From an uncultured Collinsella sp. (GTDB lineage: Bacteria > Actinomycetota > Coriobacteriia > Coriobacteriales > Coriobacteriaceae): a stretch of 30,906 bases of DNA. The stretch covers positions 1-30,906 of the forward strand of contig USFU01000004.1 of the NCBI GenBank assembly GCA_900554135.1, read 5' to 3'. Below are positions 8,564 to 16,917 of this stretch, one piece after another. The notes under the pieces are model-generated. The model had not been told where the DNA came from, searched no databases, and was given only the letters and a program-made list of their open reading frames with translations. The translations under genes and the position numbers were made by a program. Position 1 is the first letter of the stretch, and each line of letters opens with the position of its first letter.

Positions 8564-9427
8564 ATGTTCTGTCCCGGTTGTGGCGCCAAGATCGACGACG
8601 GCGCTCGTTTCTGCCCTGTTTGCGGCCAACAGATCCAGGCGGCGACCGCTGCCCCGGCTCAGCCCGCCCCCGCGGCTCAGCCCGTACCTGCCGCTCAGCC
8701 CCAGCCCGGCCCCGCCTTTGCCGCGGCGCCTGCCATGCATGCGGCTGCCCCCGCCTCTGCCGTGCATCCGGCCCTGTCCATCGCCCGCATCATCCCTTGC
8801 GCTCTTGCGGTGGTCGCGATCGTCCTCTCCTTTATGCCGTGGTTTAGCATCTCGCCCACGGTGGTGCAGGCATCGAGCTACGCGAGCCAGGGTGCCAATT
8901 TCCTAAGCCAACTTGCCGGCCAGAACACCGACTATTCGTCGAGCCTGGGTTTTGACGAGAGCTACAACGTCTGGAGCCTGGGCAAGGCCGGCGAGGTCGC
9001 CGTTACCTACCAGAGCATGTACGACTCGGCGTCCGACCTCGCCAGCTCGCTGAGCAGCTCCTACTACGATGACTATTCCGACTCGGGCCACGGTCGTGCC
9101 GTGAGCATCGCTAATCCCAACTACGGCAAGGTTTCCTCCGGCGGTGTCTCCTTTATCTCGATGGCCGTTACCGCCTTTTGGGCCCTCGGCATGCTCGCCT
9201 CGATCGCCGGCATCGTGCTCTACCTCACCCAGGGCCTCAAGGTCGTGCTTCCCGCTGGCTGTGGCCTCATGGTGCTCTCGGTGCTGGCCTTTGAGCTGCT
9301 GTACGCCAACATGATGAGTGCTATTGGTTCTGCGGCGATCACCCCCATCTTTACGGCGCTGTTTGCCATTGCCGCCGCCGCGCTCACCTTTGTGCTGCGC
9401 GAGCAGACTGTTCCGTCGGCTCACTAG
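8564..9427 (+). CDS. Zinc-ribbon protein with four transmembrane helices
   Basis: 287 residues. The N-terminal zinc ribbon has Cys3, Cys6, Cys17 and Cys20 (MFCPGCGAK, FCPVCG). A Pro/Ala/Gln linker follows, then a transmembrane helix (RIIPCALAVVAIVLSFMPWF), a large Ser/Tyr/Asp-rich loop of about 100 residues that is probably outside the cell, and three more helices close to the C-terminus. The start at 8564 has AAGGAGG eight bases upstream. The protein at 23746-24648 has the same plan, including an aromatic P-W at the end of the first helix, so the two are paralogues. No enzymatic motif is visible. Palindrome site 1 lies upstream and a terminator follows, so it is probably a single-gene unit. 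Confidence 0.85.
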   Translation: MFCPGCGAKIDDGARFCPVCGQQIQAATAAPAQPAPAAQPVPAAQPQPGPAFAAAPAMHAAAPASAVHPALSIARIIPCALAVVAIVLSFMPWFSISPTVVQASSYASQGANFLSQLAGQNTDYSSSLGFDESYNVWSLGKAGEVAVTYQSMYDSASDLASSLSSSYYDDYSDSGHGRAVSIANPNYGKVSSGGVSFISMAVTAFWALGMLASIAGIVLYLTQGLKVVLPAGCGLMVLSVLAFELLYANMMSAIGSAAITPIFTALFAIAAAALTFVLREQTVPSAH

Positions 9428-9464
9428 AAAACCGGCGCTCAATACGACCGATTCGTGACCCATG

Positions 9465-9500
9465 GCGGCCGAGGACAACATCCCCGGCCGCTTTTCTTTT
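9465..9500 (+). terminator. Rho-independent terminator
   Basis: GCGGCCG (9465-9471) pairs with CGGCCGC (9485-9491) and is followed by TTTTCTTTTT. It ends the 8564-9427 gene. Confidence 0.85.
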
Positions 9501-9554
9501 TCGTCTTTACCCTCGCTCAGCAGGCAAAACAAAAAAATTTGCGATGAGAGGCAA

Positions 9555-9566
9555 TGTTGCGCAACA
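9555..9566 (+). promoter_or_regulatory. TGTTGCGCAACA palindrome, site 2
   Basis: Perfect palindrome 58 bp before the kinase start at 9625, followed by ACTTTTTG, as at sites 4 and 6 (ACTTT). The -10 is unclear; CATGGT at 9586-9591 (19 bp) and TATTGG at 9591-9596 are candidates. Confidence 0.75.
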
Positions 9567-9624
9567 ACTTTTTGATTTTTGCCCTCATGGTATTGGTAGC
9601 AAAGAAAGGCAGGTGCTTACCAAG

Positions 9625-10701
9625 ATGGATCAGACGACCGATAAGAAGAACGTCGCGGCGGCCCCGATCGACGCCAAGGTCGACATGGTTGCCAGGCTCG
9701 CCGGCGTCGACGGGCTCAAGCTCGTCTCGAGCGCGGCGGGCGGCACGCAGGTCTTTGTCGGTTCCTGCACGGCTGACGGGCTGCGTGGCACCTCGTGCTC
9801 GCTCAAGCTCATCCGCGGCGACATCGATCACCTGCGTCGCCAGGGCGACTTCTTCTGTCGCGTCTCGGACACGCAGGCCGATGCCGGCGGTACCCTCACG
9901 CCCTCCTCGCATGGCTTGGCGCGCGTGCTCTTCCACGAGCTCGTCGCCCTGCCCGGGGATGACGCCGTGTTGGCCGTGGTGACCGTCATGGTTCCGGGCG
10001 TGTCGTTTGCCGACGTGGTGCGCACCTGCGCCACGGGCGTGCGCACCCTCTCGTTTGCGCAGTCGCTTTTGCTCGTGTCCTCGTGCTTTAAGGCGCTTGC
10101 CCAGGCACAGGCCGCCTTTGGCGGGACGTTTGTCCATCAGGACCTTAAGCCCTCCAACATCGTGTTCGAGAGCGACCCCTTTGATCTGGCGCCCGACCTT
10201 TTGGGGGATATCCCCCGGGCCGCCCTCATCGATCTGGACTTTTCGTTTTTGGCCGAGGAGGGGGCGTATCGCGCCCGCCCGCATGGAACGCCGGGCTATC
10301 TGGCACCCGAGCTGCTGCTGGGGGAGGCCGATGGGGCACGCTACGCTGTGCCCGCGTCCGATGTGTTCTCGCTGGGCGTCCTTGCCCACGAGGCGCTCTG
10401 CGGCAGCCTGCCGTACCTGCCGGGTGCACCCGACGTCGGTGGCTCCGGCAGCGCGTGGCGGGATTTCCTCGGGGCTTGCCGAGACACGGGCGCCGAAGCC
10501 ATTGCGGTGGATGAGGGCCTGCCGGCGGACGTGCGCGCCGCCATCGCGGCGTGCCTGGCCAGCGACCCCGACGCTCGTCCAAAGGCGGCTCAGATGGCCC
10601 GCGTGTTCGACGACCTAGCTCGCCGCCACGTGCAGCTTAAGGGCGACTTTATTGGCGATCGGCACGTGATGGATGTGGTGACGCCCGTCACGCTGCTGTA
10701 A
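9625..10701 (+). CDS. Soluble Ser/Thr kinase-like protein with altered HRD and DFG motifs
   Basis: 358 residues, a kinase fold with no membrane helix and no extra domain. Lys61 (CSLKLI) fits the ATP-binding lysine. The catalytic loop reads HQDLKPSNIVF: Asp173, Lys175 and Asn178 are kept but the HRD arginine is Gln172. DFG is replaced by DLD (203-205). The APE motif is at 227-229 (YLAPEL). The glycine loop is poorly recognisable (AAGGTQVFVG). These changes suggest a kinase that does not need activation-loop phosphorylation, or one of reduced activity; the key metal and base residues are present, so it is not clearly a pseudokinase. The start at 9625 is favoured over a GTG at 9613 on spacing from AGAAAGGCAGG. 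It has its own palindrome and lies before the FHA-PP2C-kinase operon. Confidence 0.83.
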   Translation: MDQTTDKKNVAAAPIDAKVDMVARLAGVDGLKLVSSAAGGTQVFVGSCTADGLRGTSCSLKLIRGDIDHLRRQGDFFCRVSDTQADAGGTLTPSSHGLARVLFHELVALPGDDAVLAVVTVMVPGVSFADVVRTCATGVRTLSFAQSLLLVSSCFKALAQAQAAFGGTFVHQDLKPSNIVFESDPFDLAPDLLGDIPRAALIDLDFSFLAEEGAYRARPHGTPGYLAPELLLGEADGARYAVPASDVFSLGVLAHEALCGSLPYLPGAPDVGGSGSAWRDFLGACRDTGAEAIAVDEGLPADVRAAIAACLASDPDARPKAAQMARVFDDLARRHVQLKGDFIGDRHVMDVVTPVTLL

Positions 10702-10702
10702 T

Positions 10703-10720
10703 GCCGCCCGCACCGGCGGC
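10703..10720 (+). terminator. Weak hairpin after the soluble kinase
   Basis: GCCGCC (10703-10708) pairs with GGCGGC (10715-10720). No T-run follows, so it is only a possible terminator. Confidence 0.3.
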
Positions 10721-10749
10721 GATGTTGAGTTACTGGACTGTTCCCGAGG

Positions 10750-10761
10750 TGTTGCGCAACA
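10750..10761 (+). promoter_or_regulatory. TGTTGCGCAACA palindrome, site 3
   Basis: Perfect palindrome 60 bp before the start at 10822. TAAAGT at 10783-10788 is a -10-like hexamer 21 bp downstream. This site would control the whole operon from 10822 to 20970. Confidence 0.75.
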
Positions 10762-10821
10762 GCGCGGGAATGCGGTGGCCCCTAAAGTTTGGGGTACCGG
10801 GGAGTTAGGAAAGGGGGCCTC

Positions 10822-11823
10822 ATGGCGAGCTCCTCTCAGGTTTGCGATTGCGTTCACGAGCATGGTTGGGACAGTGCGTTCTACCGTTTTGCAGAGACCA
10901 TCAGAGACCTGACGTGCGGCGGCTGCAACCACAAGCACATCTACGCGCTCGTGGGCACCCGTGGCAGGTATATCAACCACAGCAACCCGGTCGTTCGTAA
11001 GCGTACGGCCGCGGCACTGTCCCGCCTGATGCATTCGAGCCGCTATGCAGCCGATATGCAGCAGGGCTATGCCGACGACAGCTCGGTGTTCTCCAAGGCC
11101 GCGACTTCGTTGATCGAGATGCTGCACGAGACGACCAAACTGGACGATGCGGAGCTGTTTGACTACGCGCTCCACACCTCGTGGCCCGAGCTGCTGCGCG
11201 GACTGGAAAGCGAGCGTCGCGCCGGCCGCGAGGTCGATCCGCTGCGCATGGCCTGCGAGTCGCGCGAGGTGGTGCGCTGGGGCGAGCAACAGGCCGCTTG
11301 CGATCGTGCCCCGCTTGCCGAGCTCTTCGCTGCCTGCTTTCGCACCATGGCCTTTGGCTGCCTGGACGATCGCTTCGCCCGCACGCTTTGTTCTCGTACG
11401 CCTGCGGAGTCCGATGGCTCGCCGGCGGCGTGCGGCGAGCGCGTGCCCGAGGGCGCTTGCCTGGTGCGCACCACGGTCGGAGACGAACCGTGTATCTCGG
11501 GCGTGTGGTGCGTGGATGCCGACCGGCCCTTTTCGATCGGGCGCTTTAGCAGCTGCGACGCGATCGAGGCCGACCCGGTGGTCTCGCGTCTGCACTGTCG
11601 TGTGTTCATGCTCGACGGCACCTGGTTTTTGGAGGATGGCGGAAGCACTCACGGCACACGCGTCTTGCGCGGTGCGGATGATGCCCTTTCCTGCGTTTTC
11701 GACAGCGGGGGAGAGAAGGGCCCCCGGGCCTTTCCGCTCGAATTCGGCGACCGCATTGTGCTCGCCGGCCGAATTACCTATTGGTTTTGCGCGCGCGACG
11801 CGCATGTTCTGACGATTGGTTAG
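10822..11823 (+). CDS. FHA-domain protein, first gene of the phospho-signalling operon
   Basis: 333 residues, soluble. The FHA domain (about 236-322) carries SRLH (255-258) and GSTHGT (274-279), where His replaces the usual Asn of GSTNGT. The N-terminal 200 residues are mainly helical, with a Cys/His-rich patch near residues 8-39 ([15 protein letters not shown]) that could bind a metal, and resemble no family I can name. The general plan, a helical N-terminus plus C-terminal FHA, is shared with 3916-4878. The start at 10822 follows AAAGGGGG. The next gene starts four bases after this stop, so translation is probably coupled. Confidence 0.85.
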   Translation: MASSSQVCDCVHEHGWDSAFYRFAETIRDLTCGGCNHKHIYALVGTRGRYINHSNPVVRKRTAAALSRLMHSSRYAADMQQGYADDSSVFSKAATSLIEMLHETTKLDDAELFDYALHTSWPELLRGLESERRAGREVDPLRMACESREVVRWGEQQAACDRAPLAELFAACFRTMAFGCLDDRFARTLCSRTPAESDGSPAACGERVPEGACLVRTTVGDEPCISGVWCVDADRPFSIGRFSSCDAIEADPVVSRLHCRVFMLDGTWFLEDGGSTHGTRVLRGADDALSCVFDSGGEKGPRAFPLEFGDRIVLAGRITYWFCARDAHVLTIG

Positions 11824-11827
11824 CCAA

Positions 11828-13300
11828 ATGGAAAAACGAGTTATTCAGCAGCGTGACGGTTCTATGGCACTCGGCTACGTGGTCGCCGACCAGCGTCAGC
11901 TCGACAAGCGTCTCTATGAAGCTGTAACCGGCGGCGTCGTGCCCTACCTGCTGCCCGGCGCGCTTATGCGCTACCCCGATGGCGTGCTCGAGATGCGCTA
12001 TCGCATTGCCGGCGAGACCTTGGAGCAGCGTCTGGCGCGTCCCTTTGACGGTGCCGAGACCTGTGAGCTGCTCGATAGCATCTCCAGCGCGCTTGACGCT
12101 TTGGTTGCAGGCCAGATGCCGCTTATGAACCTGCGCTTTGCCGCCGACGAGGTGGTTATGGACGCCGCCGGCACCGGATGCCGCTTTGTGTTTTTGCCCA
12201 TGACCGGCATCAAGCCCAACCTGGACGGTGCCCGCGTCTTCTTTGAGTCGGTCGCCGCCGCGGTCAAGCCCGCCGACGATATTGCCCAGAACGCGCTGAC
12301 GTCGCTGAGCTCTTTCTTTAAGAAGTCCGGCCCCTTCGACATCTTGGGTTTCTCGCGCCATCTGAAGCAGGTGAGCGTGAGCGCGATGCTCATGGATGCC
12401 GGCACCACCGTGCTCGACGATGGCGATGGCGATGACCACGGCACCACGGTGCTCGATAGCGGCGATGACCACGGCACGACGGTGCTCGATGATGGCGAGG
12501 ACCTGGACGTGTCTGCCCCCGGCCCCGTGCTGGGTACAGTCGTTCTTTCCGATTTGGAAGACGAGCCGATCGCCGCTACCGAACCTGCGCCTGCGCCCGC
12601 GCCCGAGCCGCAGCCTGCCCCGGAGCCTGAGCCTGCACCTGCGCCCGCGCCTGAGCCGGAGCCCGAGCCCGAGCCGGAACCGGAGCCCGAGCCCGAATCC
12701 GAGCCGGCGCCTGAGGACGAGGACGACCTGGCCGACGCGCCCATCGCCCAGTCCCGCCCGGATCGCACTGGCGTGCTCAACCCGATCGACTTTAAGGTCG
12801 CCGAGGGTTACGAGTCCCTGTTCTCCCAGGATACGGTCGAGCGCCATGGCTCCCATGCGAGCGACGCCAAGGCGCCTGCGCACGCCGCCCACGCTTCCAA
12901 GCCTGAGCCCGCGCCTGAGCCTGAGCCCAAGCCCGAGCCCGCATCTGCGCCCGCCCCCAAGCCCGAGCCGGCCCCCGCGCCCGCAGCTCCCGAGCGCCAC
13001 CTGCGCTTCTACCTCACGCGCATTGCCACCGGCGAGCGCTTTGAGGTCCGCGGCCGTCGCTTTGTGGTTGGCAAGTCCAAGCACAGCTCGTTTATGGTCA
13101 AGGGCTCCACGACGGTTTCGCGCAGCCACGCGATCTTCGTTACCGACGGTGCTACCTGCACCATCGAGGACGACAACTCGCGCAACGGCACCTTCGTCAA
13201 CAACGAGCGCATCGATCCGGGCTTTCCGGTTGCACTCGTCGACGGCGACACCGTGCGCATGAGTGACGAGAACTTTGCATTCGAGGTCCAGCCCGCCTAA
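11828..13300 (+). CDS. FHA protein with DUF6382-like N-terminus and Pro/Glu linker
   Basis: 490 residues, soluble. Residues 1-185 resemble the DUF6382 region found before FHA domains in Gram-positive bacteria (resemblance from memory). Residues 192-245 carry [21 protein letters not shown] and GTVVLSD, four near-copies of one threonine motif. A Pro/Ala/Glu-rich linker follows (about 255-300, and again 355-385), then a C-terminal FHA domain (about 392-490) with SRSHA and NSRNGT. The threonine copies fit a pT-x-x-D pattern that FHA domains can bind, so the protein may be both substrate and reader. There is no clear ribosome binding site; the start is four bases after the previous stop, which suggests coupled translation. 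Confidence 0.87.
   Translation: MEKRVIQQRDGSMALGYVVADQRQLDKRLYEAVTGGVVPYLLPGALMRYPDGVLEMRYRIAGETLEQRLARPFDGAETCELLDSISSALDALVAGQMPLMNLRFAADEVVMDAAGTGCRFVFLPMTGIKPNLDGARVFFESVAAAVKPADDIAQNALTSLSSFFKKSGPFDILGFSRHLKQVSVSAMLMDAGTTVLDDGDGDDHGTTVLDSGDDHGTTVLDDGEDLDVSAPGPVLGTVVLSDLEDEPIAATEPAPAPAPEPQPAPEPEPAPAPAPEPEPEPEPEPEPEPESEPAPEDEDDLADAPIAQSRPDRTGVLNPIDFKVAEGYESLFSQDTVERHGSHASDAKAPAHAAHASKPEPAPEPEPKPEPASAPAPKPEPAPAPAAPERHLRFYLTRIATGERFEVRGRRFVVGKSKHSSFMVKGSTTVSRSHAIFVTDGATCTIEDDNSRNGTFVNNERIDPGFPVALVDGDTVRMSDENFAFEVQPA
12401..12560 (+). repeat. Coding repeat of the TTVLD motif
   Basis: Three copies of GTTVLD plus one degenerate copy (GTVVLSD) are encoded in about 150 bases of the FHA gene, separated by Asp/Gly/His-rich linkers. 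The spacers differ in length, so this looks like selected motif copies and not simple slippage. Confidence 0.8.
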
Positions 13301-13342
13301 GGGCGTGCGACCCACGTTGAGATATTCGAGAAAGGAGCGCAG

Positions 13343-14230
13343 ATGCTTTTCGAAGGGGCCGGTTATTCCAATGTCGGCCGAACGCGCGAATCCAACCAGG
13401 ATAGCTACCTGATCAAGGTCGCCTCCACCCCCGTGGGCGATGTCGCCCTGGTCGCCGTCGCCGATGGTATGGGTGGCCTTGAGTGCGGTGAGCTCGCCTC
13501 TGCCGCGGTCATCAACATGCTGTCCGATTGGTTCGACAACAAGCTGCCCGTGGCCCTGGAGGCCATGGAGAGCTCCGTCGGCGGTTTTGAGAACTTCGTC
13601 GACGGTCAGTGGGGCGGCCTGGTTCAGGACATGAACATGGCGCTGATTCGCTATGGCATGGCCGAGCATATGAACCTGGGCACCACGCTTACCGCCATGC
13701 TCGCCATCGGCGGCCGCTATTCCATCGTGCACGTGGGCGACACGCGTGCCTACGAGCTCACCGAGTCGGCGACCAATCAGCTCACCGTCGACCAGACCTT
13801 CGTGCGCCGCGAGGTCGAGGCCGGTCGCATTACGCCCGAGGAGGCCCTCACGCACCCGCGTCGCAACGTGCTGCTGCAGTGCCTGGGTTCCACCAAGGAG
13901 GTCGTGCCCGATCTGATTCACGGCAACCTCGATCGCGATGCTATCTACCTGCTGTGCTCAGACGGTTTTCGCCACGTGCTCACCGATACCGAGCTTCGCC
14001 GTCGCCTAGGTCCCGACGCCCTGGACGCCAGCGCCTGGGACGCCGAGCGTCGTCGCGGCGCCTATGCCACCTGCACCGCCGCCGACCTGGACCGCGAGGA
14101 GCGCGAGGGCTTTGAGGCGGGGTGCGTCACGCAGCGCATCGCCGAGACGGCCCAGCTCGTCATGGATCGCAAAGAGGCCGATAACGTTACCGCGCTGGTG
14201 CTGCGCGTCCAGCCTCAGGGAGGTCGATAG
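13343..14230 (+). CDS. PP2C-family Ser/Thr protein phosphatase
   Basis: 295 residues. All metal-binding motifs of bacterial PP2C enzymes are visible: RESNQD (15-20), DGMGG (41-45), GTT (113-115), HVGDTRAY (130-137), SDG (206-208) and DNVT (280-283). These enzymes remove phosphate from Ser/Thr with Mn or Mg. Compared with the usual 240-260 residues, there is an extra charged segment at about 222-260 before the last motif, which may be a regulatory flap. No membrane helix, so it acts in the cytosol. It follows AAAGGAG and lies three bases before the kinase gene, the common PrpC-PrkC type pairing of phosphatase and kinase. Its likely role is to reverse phosphorylation by the kinases here. Confidence 0.95.
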   Translation: MLFEGAGYSNVGRTRESNQDSYLIKVASTPVGDVALVAVADGMGGLECGELASAAVINMLSDWFDNKLPVALEAMESSVGGFENFVDGQWGGLVQDMNMALIRYGMAEHMNLGTTLTAMLAIGGRYSIVHVGDTRAYELTESATNQLTVDQTFVRREVEAGRITPEEALTHPRRNVLLQCLGSTKEVVPDLIHGNLDRDAIYLLCSDGFRHVLTDTELRRRLGPDALDASAWDAERRRGAYATCTAADLDREEREGFEAGCVTQRIAETAQLVMDRKEADNVTALVLRVQPQGGR

Positions 14231-14233
14231 CCC

Positions 14234-15982
14234 ATGCCGTCTACCAGAAGCAGGCGAGAGGTCGACGCGCGCCGTAAGCGCGTGGGCGACGTCATCAAGG
14301 GCCGCTACAAGATTCTGTCGGTGATTGGCAAGGGCGGCATGAGCCGTGTCTACCTGGCCGCCGACCTGCAGCTCACCAACAAGCAGTGGGCTGTCAAAGA
14401 GGTCGACCGTAACGCGACCGACCCCACCGGCCGCCCCATCGAGCAGTCGCTGGCAAGCGAGGCCGAGCTGCTGTCCAAGCTCGATCACCCCAATATCGTC
14501 GACATCGTCGATATCGAGAAGACCGAGGACTTCATCTACGTCATCATGGACCACGTCGAGGGTACGTCCCTGGCCGACGTGGTGCGCCGCGAGGGCCCGC
14601 AGTCCGAGGAGGACGTGCAAAAGTGGATGCTGCAGGTGTGCGACGCCCTGGGCTACCTGCACCGTCAGGACCCGCCCATCGTCTACCGCGACATGAAGCC
14701 CTCCAACATCATGCTGCACCCCGATGGCTACATTAAGCTGATCGACCTGGGTGTTGCGCGCGAGTACAAGGACGAGGCCCGCAAGGACACCATCGCCTTT
14801 GGTACTACGGGCTACGCCGCGCCCGAGCAGTACGGCAAGGCCCAGACCGACGCCCGTACCGATATCTACGGCATCGGCGCCACCATGTGGCACCTGCTGG
14901 TGGGCGAGGCGCCCCCGGTCGAGTTCCCGCTGCCCAACGTTCACACCAAGAACGAGAACGTGGGCGAGGGCTTTGCCGACGTCATCATCCCCAAGTGCTG
15001 CGAGCTCGAGCGCGCCCGCCGCTACCAGGACTGCGATGAGCTGGCTGCCGATCTGGAGATCTACAAGGAGCTCACCCGCGAGTTCCGCGATAAGCAGGCC
15101 CGCAAGGTCAAGACCTTCTTTGGCTGCGTCATCGCGTGCGTGGTGTGCCTGGTCGTGGGCATTGGCAGCATGGCGCTGCGCGAGTCCACGATTACCGAGA
15201 AGTTCGACTACCAGATGAAGCTCGGCCGCGACCAGACCCAGTCGGCTCCCGAGAAGGCCGAGAAGGCCTACCTCGCCGCCATTGGCTATCGTCCGGGCGA
15301 CGTCGAGGGCTACGAGGGCCTCATCGATGCCTACAAGGCCGACGGCACCTTCACCACCAAGGAGAAGGCGCAGCTCGACGACGTGTACCAGCAGAACCTG
15401 ACCGAGCTCGAGAAGTCGAGCAGGTTCTCGGAGCTGTCTTACGAGATGGGACGTCTGTACTGGTACTTCTACTCCTATGGCGGCAGCAAGGACGACGAGG
15501 ACGCCAACCGCACCACGCGCATTAAGGCGTCTGCCGAGTACTTTAAGAACGCCGCGGAGGACCCGTCGTTCGAGAACCGCGACAAGGCCAAGATCTACAA
15601 CGGCATTGCGCAGTTCACGACCAAGATCGCCATCGCGGTCAAGACCGACGACGACTCCGACTCCATGTACAAGGAGTACTGGGGCAACCTGGAGGACCTG
15701 GCCGACGAGATCGCCAGCGAGTCCAACGAGACGGTGCGCCTGGACAGCTACGCGCTGATCTCCAACGCCATGGAGACCTATATGGATAAGTTCAAGGCCG
15801 CCGGTATTAAGAAGTCGCAGGCCGAGAAGCTCTACAAGAAGGTCGATTCGGGTCTTAAGTCCGTCTCGCCTAAGGATGACGAAGCCGAGCAGCGTCGCGA
15901 CGAGACCATCCAGCGTCTGGAGAACGAGGTCCAGCGCAAGATCACCACGGTGTATTCCAACGCCGTCGTCGCCGAGGATTAA
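14234..15982 (+). CDS. PknB-like membrane Ser/Thr protein kinase
   Basis: 582 residues. The kinase domain (about 24-285) has a glycine loop GKGGMSRVY (32-40), Lys55 (WAVKEV), a catalytic loop YRDMKPSNIM (Asp153, Asn158), DLG (171-173) and GTTGYAAPEQYG (190-201). The His-to-Tyr change in HRD and the DLG form are common in this branch of bacterial kinases. A transmembrane helix lies at about 294-315. The outer region (316-582) is helical and charged, looks TPR-like, and has no PASTA repeats, so it does not obviously sense peptidoglycan. The start follows AGGGAGG, with the phosphatase stop three bases before. As the kinase paired with the phosphatase, it is the best candidate for the core enzyme that modifies the downstream Thr-repeat protein. 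Confidence 0.94.
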   Translation: MPSTRSRREVDARRKRVGDVIKGRYKILSVIGKGGMSRVYLAADLQLTNKQWAVKEVDRNATDPTGRPIEQSLASEAELLSKLDHPNIVDIVDIEKTEDFIYVIMDHVEGTSLADVVRREGPQSEEDVQKWMLQVCDALGYLHRQDPPIVYRDMKPSNIMLHPDGYIKLIDLGVAREYKDEARKDTIAFGTTGYAAPEQYGKAQTDARTDIYGIGATMWHLLVGEAPPVEFPLPNVHTKNENVGEGFADVIIPKCCELERARRYQDCDELAADLEIYKELTREFRDKQARKVKTFFGCVIACVVCLVVGIGSMALRESTITEKFDYQMKLGRDQTQSAPEKAEKAYLAAIGYRPGDVEGYEGLIDAYKADGTFTTKEKAQLDDVYQQNLTELEKSSRFSELSYEMGRLYWYFYSYGGSKDDEDANRTTRIKASAEYFKNAAEDPSFENRDKAKIYNGIAQFTTKIAIAVKTDDDSDSMYKEYWGNLEDLADEIASESNETVRLDSYALISNAMETYMDKFKAAGIKKSQAEKLYKKVDSGLKSVSPKDDEAEQRRDETIQRLENEVQRKITTVYSNAVVAED

Positions 15983-15994
15983 GGAGGGGCGAAC

Positions 15995-16900
15995 ATGGAA
16001 AACGTTTACTTTTACGTAGCGATCGCCGCGTTTGTACTCGCGGCCGTGCTCGCCGTCGCCGCGGTGGTTGTGTTTGTGAAGATGGATGTCATCAACGCCA
16101 TCCGCTTCCTCCAGGGCAAGCGCGTGCCTACGTCTGGCGAGGGTACGCGCCGCCGTACGACGCGCGGCTCGCGCGGTGCCGGTGCTAAGAAGTCCGGCAA
16201 CCCCGCCCGCTCCGTGCTGGGTGGCCCCGAGGGCGACGACCGCGTGACCGACATTGCGCATGAGGGCCCCGAGGGCGACGACAACCTGACCACGGTGGTC
16301 GCGCCTGTCAGCGACGAGCCCGCATCGGCCCGTCACGCCAAGGCGCACGCCGCCACGGTGGAGAAGGACGTCCGCGACGAGAATGACGACGAGGGCTTCG
16401 CTGGCAGCGAGACCCCGACCGAGGTGCTGACCGAGGACGATCTTGACACCGAGCGTCCGACCGGCGTGCTCGTAGAGGACGAGGAAGATTCCGAGCGCCC
16501 GACCGGCGTTTTGGTTGAGGACGAAGAGGATTCCGAGCGACCGACCGGCGTCCTTACCGAGGACGAAGAGGATTCCGAACGTCCGACGGGTGTCCTGGTC
16601 GAGGACGACGAAGAGTCCGAGCGTTCTACGGGCTTGCTCGTGGAGGAGGACGAGGAGTCCGAGCGCGAGACGGGCCTGCTCGACGAGACCGACGAGGACT
16701 CCGAGCAGGAGACCGGTCTGCTCGACGAGGGCGCCGAGGCGTCCGAATCCGAGACTGACGTACTCAGCAGCGGCGATGTTTATGAAAACATCGGTGCCGA
16801 TGGTGTTGCTCAACACGAGGATGACGGATTCCGCTTCATACTCAAACAGAATGTGATCGTAGTTCATACCGACGAGTCTCTCGATCGGGTTTGCAACTAG
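15995..16900 (+). CDS. Membrane protein with tandem Thr/acidic 14-residue repeats
   Basis: 301 residues. A single transmembrane helix lies at 6-28 with basic residues after it, so the rest is likely cytosolic (N-out, C-in). Residues 45-70 are Arg/Gly/Lys-rich. Residues about 139-264 are built of nine consecutive 14-residue units of the type ERPTGVLVEDEEDS, the last degenerate. Every unit keeps a Thr followed by [GED]-[VL]-L and then acidic residues. No enzyme domain is seen. Acidic, Thr-bearing repeats next to a kinase, a PP2C and FHA proteins suggest a scaffold that is phosphorylated at many sites and recruits FHA domains; this is inference. It follows AAGGAGG, 12 bases after the kinase stop. 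Confidence 0.85.
   Translation: MENVYFYVAIAAFVLAAVLAVAAVVVFVKMDVINAIRFLQGKRVPTSGEGTRRRTTRGSRGAGAKKSGNPARSVLGGPEGDDRVTDIAHEGPEGDDNLTTVVAPVSDEPASARHAKAHAATVEKDVRDENDDEGFAGSETPTEVLTEDDLDTERPTGVLVEDEEDSERPTGVLVEDEEDSERPTGVLTEDEEDSERPTGVLVEDDEESERSTGLLVEEDEESERETGLLDETDEDSEQETGLLDEGAEASESETDVLSSGDVYENIGADGVAQHEDDGFRFILKQNVIVVHTDESLDRVCN
16409..16786 (+). repeat. Tandem 42-bp coding repeats, about nine copies
   Basis: Nine in-frame 42-bp units encode the 14-residue Thr/acidic repeat. The central units are nearly identical at the protein level but use different synonymous codons, so they have been kept by selection on the protein and are not a recent slippage. Confidence 0.88.
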
Positions 16901-16917
16901 GGAAGGAAAATCGAACG

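Noticed and set aside
11774..13921. Long minus-strand open frame opposite the FHA and PP2C genes
   Set aside because: Low-complexity Arg/Leu/Gly translation caused by the Pro/Glu repeats on the other strand; no domain.
14234..15982. PASTA-type PknB/PrkC that senses cell-wall fragments
   Set aside because: The outer region is helical and charged, with no PASTA repeats.
14006..16867. Very long open frame on the minus strand opposite the phosphatase, kinase and repeat genes
   Set aside because: It is an effect of high GC and strong codon bias. The translation is Leu/Val/Gly/His-rich without domains, and the plus strand carries clear catalytic motifs.
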